Positions 26,056 to 34,410 of a DNA stretch of 64,000 nucleotides are shown here, piece by piece; positions within the stretch are counted from its first letter, which is position 1, and every line of letters starts with the position of its first letter. The notes below the pieces were generated by a model. It had not been told where the DNA came from. It saw only the letters and a program-made list of their open reading frames with translations, and searched no databases. Made by a program: the position numbers and the translations under genes. This stretch comes from Aliidongia dinghuensis (GTDB lineage Bacteria > Pseudomonadota > Alphaproteobacteria > ATCC43930 > CGMCC-115725), in NCBI RefSeq assembly GCF_014643535.1, contig NZ_BMJQ01000026.1:1-64000 (forward strand). The letters are read 5' to 3'.

Positions 26056-26084
26056 GACGTGCTAGGCTAAATCGAGGGGGTTCT

Positions 26085-27734
26085 GTGGCCCGAACGTTCA
26101 TTGATTCCACCGCACGCTGCGGCTGGGGCGTCGCTCTGCTGCTGATCGCCGGCTCGTTGTCCGCCGCTGAGGCGGCGGATGCGCCGCCGCAGGCCGCGGA
26201 CAACGCAACGACGCCGCAGCCGTCCGCCGAGGCCGCGCCGGCGCCGCAGCCCATCGACATCAACGAATATCGTGTCGAGGGCGCTCATCTGCTGCCTGAA
26301 ATCGAGATCGAGGAGGCGGTCTATCCGTTCCTCGGTCCCAATCGTACGACCGACGATGTCGAGCATGCCCGGGCCGCGCTCGAGAAGGCCTACAACGTCA
26401 AGGGCTATCAGACGGTTGGGGTCGAGATCCCGCCGCAGCAGGTCAAGGACGGCGTCGTCACCCTGAAGGTCGTCGAGGGCAAGGTGGGGCGGCTGCGCGT
26501 CAAGGGCGCGCGCTACTTCACGCTCGATGAAATCAAGGCCGAGGCCCCGTCGCTCGCCGAGGGCACGGTGCCGAACTTCAACGATGTCTCCAAGGATATC
26601 GTGGCGCTCAACCAGCAGCCGGACCGCAAGGTCACGCCGGCGCTGCGCGCCGGTACCACGCCGGGGACCGTCGATGTCGACCTGAATGTCGAGGATACGT
26701 TCCCGCTTCACGGCAGCGTCGAGCTCAACAACCGCTATAGCCAGGGCACGTCGGATCTCCGGCTCAACGCCTCGGTGCATTACGACAATCTCTGGCAGCT
26801 CGGCCATTCGCTGAGCTTCAGCTATCAGGTTGCGCCGGAGAACACCAAGGATGCCCAGGTCTTCTCCGGCTCCTACCTGGCGCGCCTGCCGGAGGTGCCG
26901 TGGTTGAGCTTCCTGCTCTACGGGCTGCATTCCGACAGCAACGTCTCGACCCTGGGCAGCACCAACGTCGCCGGGCGCGGCTCGGTCATCGGGACGCGCG
27001 CCGTCATCACGCTGCCGAGCGAAGAGGGCTTCTTCCATAGCCTCAGCGTCGGCTTCGACTACAAGAGTTTCGACGAAAACGTCAGTCAGGGCAGCGGCCA
27101 GTTCGCGAGCCCGATCACCTATTATCCGCTGAACGCGACTTATACAGCGACCTGGCAGGGCGATACGTCCCAGACGCAGCTCAACGCCGGGGTCACGTTC
27201 CATACGCGCGGGCTGGGCAGCAGCCCGGAGGAATTCGACGCCAAGCGCTTCCAGTCGGGCGGCGACTTCATCTACTTCAAGGGCGACCTGTCTCGCACCC
27301 AGGATCTGCCGGGCGACCTGCAGCTGTTCGGCAAGGTCCAGGGGCAGATCGCGAGCCAGCCGCTCGTCAACAGCGAACAGATGAGCGGCGGCGGCCTCGA
27401 CACGGTGCGCGGCTACCTCGAGTCCGAAGTGCTGGGCGACAACGGCCTGCTGGGTTCGCTCGAGCTCCGCAGCCCGTCGCTCAGCCCCTGGATCGGGCCT
27501 GCCGTGGACGAATGGCGGTTCTACGTCTTCACCGAAGGCGGGACGCTGTCGATCAACGCGCCCCTGCCGCAGCAGCGCTCGACTTTTGACCTGTCGAGCT
27601 TCGGCGTCGGCAGCCGGATCCGGCTGCTCGGGCATCTGAACGGCGCGCTCGATCTGGGTGTGCCGATGAGTACGCAAGTGGTGACCCGCGCGGGCGATCC
27701 GCGCCTCGATTTCCGTGTCTGGACCGAATTTTAA
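26085..27734 (+). CDS. TpsB outer-membrane transporter (ShlB/FhaC family, PdtB-like)
   Basis: 549 residues. The signal peptide (CGWGVALLLIAGSLSAAEA) is followed by a Pro/Ala linker. A POTRA-type region at about 55-200 includes ALEKAYNVKGYQTVGVEIPP, VTLKVVEGKVGRLRVKGARY and QQPDRKVTPALRAG. A 16-stranded-barrel region runs to the end, with VRGYLESEVLGD as the family's conserved VRGY loop motif. It would export the TpsA encoded at 2933. The pair is split by about 11 kb, which is unusual, although PUMA3 also separates them by a short distance. GTG 26085 with GAGGGGG upstream gives the signal peptide at the N-terminus. The frame is open to 25791, where the duplicated promoter supplies another ribosome site and ATG 25794; that start would add a 97-residue extension with no recognisable domain. 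Confidence 0.9.
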   Translation: MARTFIDSTARCGWGVALLLIAGSLSAAEAADAPPQAADNATTPQPSAEAAPAPQPIDINEYRVEGAHLLPEIEIEEAVYPFLGPNRTTDDVEHARAALEKAYNVKGYQTVGVEIPPQQVKDGVVTLKVVEGKVGRLRVKGARYFTLDEIKAEAPSLAEGTVPNFNDVSKDIVALNQQPDRKVTPALRAGTTPGTVDVDLNVEDTFPLHGSVELNNRYSQGTSDLRLNASVHYDNLWQLGHSLSFSYQVAPENTKDAQVFSGSYLARLPEVPWLSFLLYGLHSDSNVSTLGSTNVAGRGSVIGTRAVITLPSEEGFFHSLSVGFDYKSFDENVSQGSGQFASPITYYPLNATYTATWQGDTSQTQLNAGVTFHTRGLGSSPEEFDAKRFQSGGDFIYFKGDLSRTQDLPGDLQLFGKVQGQIASQPLVNSEQMSGGGLDTVRGYLESEVLGDNGLLGSLELRSPSLSPWIGPAVDEWRFYVFTEGGTLSINAPLPQQRSTFDLSSFGVGSRIRLLGHLNGALDLGVPMSTQVVTRAGDPRLDFRVWTEF

Positions 27735-27767
27735 CGCGATCGAACGATCTGCGGTGGGGGATATGCA

Positions 27768-29687
27768 ATGCAACGTTGGGCCTCAAGATTCCTTCTGGTC
27801 ATGCTGCTCGGCCTGTGCGCCGGGCTCACGCTCCGGCCGGGCGCGGCCTATGCCTGGTGGAATGACGACTGGTCGCTGCGCAAGAAGATAACGATCGACA
27901 CGAGCGCGACCGGCGCCGGCATCAACGATCCGATCGGCACCACGCCGGTGCTGCTGCGTCTGCATGTCGGCAACTTCAAGTTCGACGCGGCGAACCAGGA
28001 CGGCAGCGACCTTCGCATCGTCGCCGGCGACGACAAGACCCCGCTCAAGTTCCACATCGAAAAATACGATGGGCTGCTGGGCGAGGCCTTTGTCTGGGTC
28101 AGCGTTCCGGACTTGAAGCCGGGCGCCAAGACGGATCTGTGGCTCTACTACGGCAACAAGAAAGCCGCGGATGGCCAGGATACCAAGGGCACTTACGACG
28201 CGGACACGGTGCTCGTCTATCACTTCGGCGAGCATGGTAGCCCGGCCCATGATTTTTCGGCCTGGGGCAACAATGCGCAGAGCGCCGGCCTGCCCAGCGA
28301 CGGTTCGCTGATCGGCCCGGGGCTGCGCCTCGACGGCCAGACGAACGTGACGCTGCCGGCCTCCGCCTCGCTCACCTGGGCCGACGGTGCCGCCGAGACA
28401 TGGTCGGCCTGGCTCAACGAGACGGCGCTCCAGGCGAACGCCACGCTGTTCAGCCGGCGCGACGGGGCCAATGCACTGCGCATTGGCGTCGACGGTGGCG
28501 TGCCCTTCGTCGAGGTCTCGACGGCCGGCGGGACTCAGCGCACGGGTGCCGGCAGCCCGATCGCAGCCGGCACTTGGCACCATCTGGCCGTCGTCACGGG
28601 CTCGCAGATCGCGCTCTATCTCGACGGCAAGCCGTATGCGACGCTGAACGCACCGCTTCCGGCGCTGGCGAGCGCGGCTCTCCTGGGCGCGGACGCTGCC
28701 GCGGCACAAGCTGCTCCGGCGGCGGCCCCGGCGGCGACGGCCCCGGCGGCGGATGCGCAAACGGCAGCCCCGGCGCCAGCCGCGCCGTCGGCCGGGTTCG
28801 CCGGCGAGCTCGATGAACTCGAGATCTCGAAGGTCGCCCGCCCGGTCGGCTACATCAAGGTCGCGGCCGTCGGCCAGGGCGGCGACGCGTCGGCGAAGTT
28901 CCTCACCATCGGCGGGGACGAGGAAACCGCGAGCTGGCTCAGCGGCTATCTGGCGGTGATCCTGAGGTCCGTCACGCTCGACGGCTGGGTGGTCATCGGC
29001 ATCCTCGCGATCATGGCGGTGATCAGCTGGATCGTGATGGCGGACAAGGCTGCCTACGTGAGCCGCGTCGCCAAGGGCAATACGCTGTTCCTCGACCGGT
29101 TCCGGCACGTTGCCGCCGATTTGACCATCCTGGACAACGACGACGTCACGCGGATGGGCGGGCTGATCAGCCAGGCCGACCTGCGCTCGATGCGCCACTC
29201 GTCGCTCTACCGGATCTATCATATCGGCGCCGGGGAGATCCGGCACCGCTTCGCCGGCCAGGCGGAGCAGCAGGCAAAGGTTCTGTCCGGTCCGTCGATC
29301 GCGGCGATCCGGGCCGCCCTCGACACCGGTCTGGTGCGCGAGACGCAGCAGCTCAACCGGTTGATGGTCATCCTGACGATCGCGATCTCGGGCGGACCGT
29401 TCCTGGGCCTGCTCGGCACGGTGGTCGGCGTGATGATCACGTTTGCTGCGATCGCACAGTCGGGCGACGTCAACGTCAACGCCATCGCCCCCGGCATCGC
29501 GGCCGCCCTGGTCGCAACCGTGGCCGGCCTTGCCGTCGCGATCCCCGCGCTCTTCGGCTACAACTACCTGATTTCCCGGATCAAGGACTCGACCAGCGAC
29601 ATGCAGGTCTTCGTCGACGAGTTCGTCACGAAGATGGCCGAGTTCTATCGCGGGCACTCCGGCCAGCAAACGATCGCGGCGGAGTAA
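27768..29687 (+). CDS. DUF2341-LamG-ExbB fusion (ExbB2-like proton channel)
   Basis: 639 residues. The signal peptide is cleaved about AYA-WWNDDW. A DUF2341 domain follows at about 30-130 (WSLRKKITID, LWLYYGN). A concanavalin/LamG-like domain lies at about 145-365 (GPGLRLDGQTNVTLP, GTWHHLAVVTGSQIALYLDG), interrupted by an Ala/Pro-rich linker near 304-342. The ExbB/TolQ/MotA channel part has helices near 405 (GWVVIGILAIMAVISWIVM), 530 (FLGLLGTVVGVMITF) and 573 (ALVATVAGLAVAIPALFGYN). The periplasmic lectin-like domains may sense or bind glycan while the channel energises TonB. ATG 27768 follows GGTGGGGG. The ExbD gene starts six bases after the stop. Confidence 0.92.
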   Translation: MQRWASRFLLVMLLGLCAGLTLRPGAAYAWWNDDWSLRKKITIDTSATGAGINDPIGTTPVLLRLHVGNFKFDAANQDGSDLRIVAGDDKTPLKFHIEKYDGLLGEAFVWVSVPDLKPGAKTDLWLYYGNKKAADGQDTKGTYDADTVLVYHFGEHGSPAHDFSAWGNNAQSAGLPSDGSLIGPGLRLDGQTNVTLPASASLTWADGAAETWSAWLNETALQANATLFSRRDGANALRIGVDGGVPFVEVSTAGGTQRTGAGSPIAAGTWHHLAVVTGSQIALYLDGKPYATLNAPLPALASAALLGADAAAAQAAPAAAPAATAPAADAQTAAPAPAAPSAGFAGELDELEISKVARPVGYIKVAAVGQGGDASAKFLTIGGDEETASWLSGYLAVILRSVTLDGWVVIGILAIMAVISWIVMADKAAYVSRVAKGNTLFLDRFRHVAADLTILDNDDVTRMGGLISQADLRSMRHSSLYRIYHIGAGEIRHRFAGQAEQQAKVLSGPSIAAIRAALDTGLVRETQQLNRLMVILTIAISGGPFLGLLGTVVGVMITFAAIAQSGDVNVNAIAPGIAAALVATVAGLAVAIPALFGYNYLISRIKDSTSDMQVFVDEFVTKMAEFYRGHSGQQTIAAE

Positions 29688-29693
29688 GCCCCC

Positions 29694-30098
29694 ATGCAGC
29701 TCCAATCCGACAGCAAGCCGTACGACGACATCAACATCACGCCGATGTTGGATCTGGCGTACGTCCTTCTCGTGATCTTCATCATCATGACCACGGCGTC
29801 GGTCCAGGGGATGAAGGTCAATCTGCCCCATGCGAGTGCTCAGCCGAGCCTGGCCAAGCCGACGACGAAGGCGATCACCATCACCAATGACGGGAAGATC
29901 TTCCTCGATACGGTGCCGGTGAGCCTGCCGGAACTGGAGCAGCGCTTGACGCAGCAGAAGGCGCTGACGCCCGAGTTCCCGGTCGTCATCAAGGGGGACG
30001 GCCAGACCCAGTACCAGAGCGTCATGGACGTGCTGGATCTGCTCGGCCGGCTCAGCATCACCCAGGTCGGCCTCGCGACCAAACCGCTCGTGAAGTGA
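29694..30098 (+). CDS. exbD: ExbD/TolR-family protein
   Basis: 134 residues with one N-terminal membrane helix carrying the conserved ITPMLDLAYVLLVIFIIM motif. Asp20 corresponds to the proton-coupling aspartate of ExbD. The periplasmic domain (KAITITNDGKIFLDTVPVSL, TQYQSVMDVLDLLGRL) is of normal ExbD length. It forms the energising complex with the ExbB fusion encoded six bases upstream. The stop overlaps the region of the TonB start. This is the ExbD2 counterpart of the PUMA3 locus by position. Confidence 0.93.
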   Translation: MQLQSDSKPYDDINITPMLDLAYVLLVIFIIMTTASVQGMKVNLPHASAQPSLAKPTTKAITITNDGKIFLDTVPVSLPELEQRLTQQKALTPEFPVVIKGDGQTQYQSVMDVLDLLGRLSITQVGLATKPLVK

Positions 30099-30109
30099 GG
30101 GATCCCGCC

Positions 30110-30811
30110 GTGGACCAGCGCGAGCAACAGGGCTTCCTTCGACGGCACGGCGCCGCGATCGGCGCGGGCACGGCGGCCCTGCTGGTCGTCGTCCTTGCCG
30201 TCGTCTTCCTGCGCACCGGCGATGACGCGCCGGTGCGCCGGGTGCAGGAGCTGCAGATCGTCAACGTCGTTCCGCCGCCACCACCGCCGCCGCCGCCACC
30301 GCCGCAAGAAGTTCCGCAGCCCAAGATGATCGAACAGCCGACCATCAAGGAGCCGGAGCCGAAACCGGAAAAGCCCATCGAGAGGCCCAAGGAGGCCCCG
30401 CCCAAAGCAGCGGAGGCGCCGCCGACCGGGCCGCTCGGGCTCGATGCCAAGGCGGATGGCCCCGGCGACGCCTTCAACCTTGCCGGCAATCCCGGCGGCA
30501 ACGGGTTGCTGGATGGCGGCGGGGGCGGCAGCCGCTGGGGCTGGTACGCCTCGATGGTCCAAAGCCAAATCGAGGATGCGCTGCGCGAGAACAAGAAGAC
30601 GCGCAATGCCCGCCTGCGCATCGAGTTGCGGGTGTGGGCGGACGATACCGGCCGGATCGAGCGGGTTCAGCTCGTCTCCTCGTCCGGCGACGCGGCGCTC
30701 GACGACACGGTCAGCCGCGAGGTGTTGCCGGGCCTGAAGCTCCGCGAGCCGCCGCCCAAGGATATGCCGATGCCGATCGTCATGCGCGCGACCGCGCGGC
30801 GGCCGAGCTGA
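30110..30811 (+). CDS. tonB: TonB-family energy transducer
   Basis: About 233 residues. One membrane helix lies near the N-terminus (about 14-36). The spacer has a run of eleven prolines, then Pro/Lys/Glu repeats (KPEKPIERPKEAPPKA) and a Gly-rich stretch. The C-terminal domain is of the divergent type shared with the proteins at 320, 20989 and 21914: LRVWADDTGRIERVQLVSSSGD, then PPPKDMPMPIVM. GTG 30110 is chosen because GAGGGA lies seven bases upstream. GTG 30095, overlapping the ExbD stop, is an alternative. It would transmit ExbBD energy to the outer membrane. Which partner it contacts (TpsB, the porin or another protein) is unknown. Confidence 0.88.
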   Translation: MDQREQQGFLRRHGAAIGAGTAALLVVVLAVVFLRTGDDAPVRRVQELQIVNVVPPPPPPPPPPPQEVPQPKMIEQPTIKEPEPKPEKPIERPKEAPPKAAEAPPTGPLGLDAKADGPGDAFNLAGNPGGNGLLDGGGGGSRWGWYASMVQSQIEDALRENKKTRNARLRIELRVWADDTGRIERVQLVSSSGDAALDDTVSREVLPGLKLREPPPKDMPMPIVMRATARRPS

Positions 30812-30856
30812 GGAACTGCATCGCTACAAGCGTAGCTCAAATTTTTCGGGGGACCG

Positions 30857-32686
30857 ATGTCGTATAGAAAGCAAATTGCCCGGCGCCGATCGACACCGCT
30901 CGTGGCACTTCTCCTGTGCACGACCGCCGTCATGCCTCTCGCCTTCGCGGCCAATCCCGCGGCGGCGCAGACGGCGCCTGCGGGGTCGGACCTGGCCAAT
31001 GCCAAGCTGCTCGACCTTCTGGTGAAGCGCAAGATCCTGAGCCGGGCCGAAGCGAACGAGCTGCTCAAGGAAGCGTCCGGCGGGGCGCAGGCCACGCCGG
31101 CGAAGCGCGCTGCGCCCACGGCACCGGCGGCCGTCGCGGCGGCTGGTGCCGCCACAGGGGCGGTTGCCGGCAATGCGGTGACGACCACGCCGCCGGCCGA
31201 CGGTGCGGTTCACGTCACCTACGTGCCTGAGATCGTGAAGAAGCAGCTGCGCGACGAGATCAAGCAGGAAGTCATGGCGCAAGCCAAGGACGAGCATTGG
31301 GCTGCGCCCGGCACGTTCCCGGACTGGGTGTCCCGCCTGCATGTCTACGGCGACATGCGTGCCCGCTACGAGGGCGACTTCTTCCCGAGCGGCAACGACA
31401 ATACCGGCGGCCATCCGAACTTCAACGCCATCAATACCGGCAGCCCGTACGACACCTCGCGGGCCAACCAGAATTTCCCGCCGCAGCTCAACGTCGACCA
31501 GGAACGCAACCGCTTCCGCATTCGCGCCAGGCTCGGGGTGGATGCGGATCTCGGCGACGGCTTCTCGGCCGGTATCCGGCTCGCCTCCGGCGAGAATGAT
31601 TCGCCCGTGTCCGAGAACCAGACGCTCGGCAATGCCGGCGGCGGGCAGGGCGGGGACTTCGCCAAATACGCCGTTTGGCTCGACCGCGCCTTCATCACGT
31701 ACGCACCTTGGCAGGACGAGCAGCAGGCGCTGTCGGTCACGGTCGGCCGCTTCGACAATCCGTTCTTTGCGACCAACCTGCTCTGGGCGGACGATCTCAG
31801 CTTCGACGGCGCTGCCGTGTCGGGCAAATACGAAGTCGTGGACGGTGTCACGCCGTTCTTCACGGTCGGCGCGTTCCCGGTCTTCAATACCGACTTCAAT
31901 TTCGCCACGAACCAGCCGGCCAAAACCCCGAGCCGCGACAAGTGGCTCTACGCCGCGCAGGCCGGCGCCGACTGGAAGATCGATCACGACAGCAAAGTGA
32001 AGCTGGGCGCCGCCTACTACGACTTCCAGAACCTGGAAGGCCGGACGTCCAGCCCCTGCATCGTCAACAGCTCCGCCGACAGCTGCGACACCGACGATAC
32101 GCGGCCGAGCTTCGCCCAGAACGGCAATACCTACTTCCCGCTGCGCAATATCGTTGCGACCTCGAACAACAATTTCGGCACGACCAATCAGCTGCAATAC
32201 TTCGGGCTGGCGACGCCGTTCCGGGATGTTGCGGTCACCGGGCGGTACGACTTCAGCCATTTCGACCCGATCCATCTCTGGTTCGACGCCGAGTTCGTGA
32301 AGAACCTTGCGTTCAATCGGGCGGATATCGCCAGCAAGGCGATCAACAACCGGGCGGGAACAACGGACGGGTCGCTCGGCGCGTTCGAGGGCGGCGATTC
32401 CGGCTACTACATCAACCTGTCCGCGGGGGCGCCGACCATGGCGCAGCGTTGGGACTGGAACGTCAACGTCGGCTACAAGTATCTCGAGTCGGACGCGGTG
32501 CCTGACGCCTTCACCGATTCGGACTTCGGCCTCGGCGGCACCAATCTCAAGGGCTACATCGTCGGCGGCAACCTTGCGCTGTCCAAGAACGTCTGGACGC
32601 GCCTGCGCTGGCTCAGCGCCGACAATATCTCCGGCTCGCCGTTCAAGACCGACGTTGTCCAACTCGACCTCAACGCGAGGTTCTGA
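30857..32686 (+). CDS. Putative outer-membrane porin (Porin_5-like)
   Basis: 609 residues. Signal peptide with cleavage about AAA-QTA. An N-terminal helical segment (KLLDLLVKRKILSRAEANEL), an Ala-rich linker, a short coiled segment (EIVKKQLRDEIKQEVMAQ) and then a long beta-barrel beginning WVSRLHVYGDMRARYEGDFF and ending in an aromatic residue (LDLNARF), as outer-membrane barrels do. This matches the putative porin family often encoded with ExbBD/TonB genes. Ribosome site CGGGGGA before ATG 30857. It could be the outer-membrane partner of the TonB system, but no TonB box is evident. Confidence 0.85.
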   Translation: MSYRKQIARRRSTPLVALLLCTTAVMPLAFAANPAAAQTAPAGSDLANAKLLDLLVKRKILSRAEANELLKEASGGAQATPAKRAAPTAPAAVAAAGAATGAVAGNAVTTTPPADGAVHVTYVPEIVKKQLRDEIKQEVMAQAKDEHWAAPGTFPDWVSRLHVYGDMRARYEGDFFPSGNDNTGGHPNFNAINTGSPYDTSRANQNFPPQLNVDQERNRFRIRARLGVDADLGDGFSAGIRLASGENDSPVSENQTLGNAGGGQGGDFAKYAVWLDRAFITYAPWQDEQQALSVTVGRFDNPFFATNLLWADDLSFDGAAVSGKYEVVDGVTPFFTVGAFPVFNTDFNFATNQPAKTPSRDKWLYAAQAGADWKIDHDSKVKLGAAYYDFQNLEGRTSSPCIVNSSADSCDTDDTRPSFAQNGNTYFPLRNIVATSNNNFGTTNQLQYFGLATPFRDVAVTGRYDFSHFDPIHLWFDAEFVKNLAFNRADIASKAINNRAGTTDGSLGAFEGGDSGYYINLSAGAPTMAQRWDWNVNVGYKYLESDAVPDAFTDSDFGLGGTNLKGYIVGGNLALSKNVWTRLRWLSADNISGSPFKTDVVQLDLNARF

Positions 32687-32688
32687 CC

Positions 32689-33351
32689 ATGCGTCGATCC
32701 CATGTCATCTTCGCCGCCTGCGCGCTTGCCACCGGTATCCTGCCGCTGGCACCAGCGCGGGCGGATGGCGATACGGAGACGCGCCTGCGCGAGGCCCTGC
32801 GCAGCGCGATCTCGCAGGTTCGCTCGCTCGAGGACCAGCAGGCCGCGCTCCAGGCCAAGCAGGCCGAGAGCGACAAGCAGAACGAAGCGCTTCGCCAGCA
32901 GGTCGACGGCCTGACGAAGCAGCTTGCCGAAGGCAGTGGTGCTAAGCCCGCGAGCCATAAGGGCGAGGACCAGGCCGCCTACGAACAGGCGGTCGCCGAG
33001 TTCAACCGCAAGATCTCGGCTCAGAACGACGCGATCGGCAAGATGGGCGAGACCTTGGACAAGTGGAAGGCGGCCTACAACGAGGCCGCCACGGTTGCCC
33101 GAGCGAAGGAGGCGGAGCGGGCCCAGCTCGCGGGCAAGGTCGACGGGCTGGGCAAGCGGGCAGAGAGCTGCGAGGCGAAGAACACGGCACTGTTCAAACT
33201 CGGAAACGAGATTCTTGACCGCTACGCCGGTGTCGATATCGGCGATGCGCTCGGCGCCAGCGAGCCCTTCATCGGAACGAAACGAGTCGAGTTGCAGAAT
33301 ATCGCCCAGGACTACCAGGACAAGCTTCTCGATCAGAAGGCAACACCATGA
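32689..33351 (+). CDS. Periplasmic coiled-coil protein, unknown function
   Basis: 220 residues. Signal peptide (HVIFAACALATGILPLAPAR, cleavage about ARA-DGD), then two long heptad-like helical stretches (SQVRSLEDQQAALQAKQAES and KISAQNDAIGKMGETLDKWK). A C-terminal segment has ELQNIAQDYQDKLLDQ. The gene starts two bases after the porin stop and its own stop overlaps the next start, so it belongs firmly to the operon. It is likely a periplasmic structural or chaperone partner of the porin or TonB complex, judged only by context. Confidence 0.8.
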   Translation: MRRSHVIFAACALATGILPLAPARADGDTETRLREALRSAISQVRSLEDQQAALQAKQAESDKQNEALRQQVDGLTKQLAEGSGAKPASHKGEDQAAYEQAVAEFNRKISAQNDAIGKMGETLDKWKAAYNEAATVARAKEAERAQLAGKVDGLGKRAESCEAKNTALFKLGNEILDRYAGVDIGDALGASEPFIGTKRVELQNIAQDYQDKLLDQKATP

Positions 33352-34304
33352 TCATGTTATCTGGGATCATGTTATCCGGGCGGCGCTTTGCGAAGGCGAG
33401 GACAGGAATGCTGGCCTCGCTGCTGGCTCTGGCGAGCATTACCGGCGCGCGAGCCGACGACAACGATGTCATCGCTCGTGCCGGTGATATCGAAGTGAAG
33501 GCCGCCGATATCCGCGCCTATCTCGAAGCGCTCGACCCCCGGGAGCAGGCGGTGATCGCCCGCAACCCGGCGACGCTCAGCCAGTCGGTGCGCCTCCTTC
33601 TTGCCCAGCGCGCGCTCCTGAACGAGGCGCTCGCCAAGAAATGGGATCAGGAGCCGGCCGTGGCGGCTCAGCTTCAGCGGGTCCGGGAGGGCGCGATCGT
33701 CGAGACCTACTTGCAGTCGGTCTCGAAACCGCCGGAAGGCTATCCGAGCGAAACCGAAATCTCGGCCGCCTACGAGGCCAACAAGACGGCATTCCTGGTG
33801 CCGCGCCAGTTCCACGTGGCGCAGATCTTCGTCGCGGTGAGCGAAGATGCCGACAAGGCGGCCCAGGACAAGGCACGCAAGAAGCTCGACGCGATCCAGG
33901 CGAAGCTCAAGCAGAAGGGCGCCGATTTCGGCGCCGTGGCCCAGTCCGACTCCGACGATGCGGAGACGGCAAAGAACCACGGCGAACTGGCCTGGCTGCT
34001 GGAGACCCAGCTCAGGCCCGAAATCCGCAAAGCGGCTGCCGGGCTTGCCAAGGATGCCGTCTCCGAACCGGTCCGGCTCGACGATGGCTGGCATCTCGTC
34101 AAGCTGCTCGACACCAAGCCCGCGCATACCCGCACGTTGAGCGAGGTCCACGACCAGCTTGCGCAGCAGATGCGGGCCCAGCGGGCGCTCGAGAATCGCC
34201 GGGCCTACATGGCGAAGCTCGTGGAGCAGGACCAGCCGGCGATCAACGAACTGGCACTTTCAAAGCTCCTGCCCAGTCTCGCCAAGGAGCCTGCGATCCG
34301 TTGA
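33348..34304 (+). CDS. PpiC-type peptidyl-prolyl isomerase, periplasmic
   Basis: 318 residues. Export signal around MLASLLALASITGARA-DD. A SurA-like N-terminal helical region (about 45-125, with LLLAQRALLNEALAKKW) is followed by a parvulin domain at about 145-250: RQFHVAQIFVAV, KGADFGAVAQSDSDD, GELAWLLETQL, and DDGWHLVKLLDTKPA. The probable role is folding of outer-membrane or exported proteins of this locus (TpsB, the porin, the large exoprotein). The start region contains a 15-bp tandem repeat giving IMLSGIMLSG and several in-frame ATGs (33348, 33354, 33369, 33408), so the true start is uncertain. The upstream gene overlaps by four bases. Confidence 0.85.
   Translation: MIMLSGIMLSGRRFAKARTGMLASLLALASITGARADDNDVIARAGDIEVKAADIRAYLEALDPREQAVIARNPATLSQSVRLLLAQRALLNEALAKKWDQEPAVAAQLQRVREGAIVETYLQSVSKPPEGYPSETEISAAYEANKTAFLVPRQFHVAQIFVAVSEDADKAAQDKARKKLDAIQAKLKQKGADFGAVAQSDSDDAETAKNHGELAWLLETQLRPEIRKAAAGLAKDAVSEPVRLDDGWHLVKLLDTKPAHTRTLSEVHDQLAQQMRAQRALENRRAYMAKLVEQDQPAINELALSKLLPSLAKEPAIR
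33350..33379 (+). repeat. 15-bp tandem duplication at a gene junction
   Basis: GATCATGTTATCTGG and GATCATGTTATCCGG, one mismatch. The first unit overlaps the stop of the coiled-coil gene, and both lie in the 5' end of the isomerase gene. Each unit supplies an extra ATG. Confidence 0.8.
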
Positions 34305-34352
34305 TACCCGGGCGCTGCCCGTTTACCGCCGATCCCGGCGAACTCGTTCATG

Positions 34353-34375
34353 GACCCGGCCCTAACGGCCGGGTC
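34353..34375 (+). terminator. Hairpin between the isomerase and YbjN-like genes
   Basis: GACCCGGCC-CTAAC-GGCCGGGTC, a perfect 9-bp stem with no U-tract. It may reduce read-through into the last gene of the cluster. Confidence 0.5.
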
Positions 34376-34410
34376 TGCCAGCAGACAGAATGCGCAATTT
34401 GGAATCGATC

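Noticed and set aside
30838-30860. ATTTTTCG directly before the porin gene as a fourth ECF promoter.
   Set aside because: The -10 element is absent at 17 bases, and the start codon follows too closely for the motif to be a promoter for this gene.
26067-32662. Long minus-strand open frames opposite TpsB, the ExbB fusion and the porin (each 560-680 codons).
   Set aside because: They are antisense to clearly recognisable genes, rich in Arg/Asp/Gly, without family motifs or ribosome sites. High GC keeps such frames open by chance.
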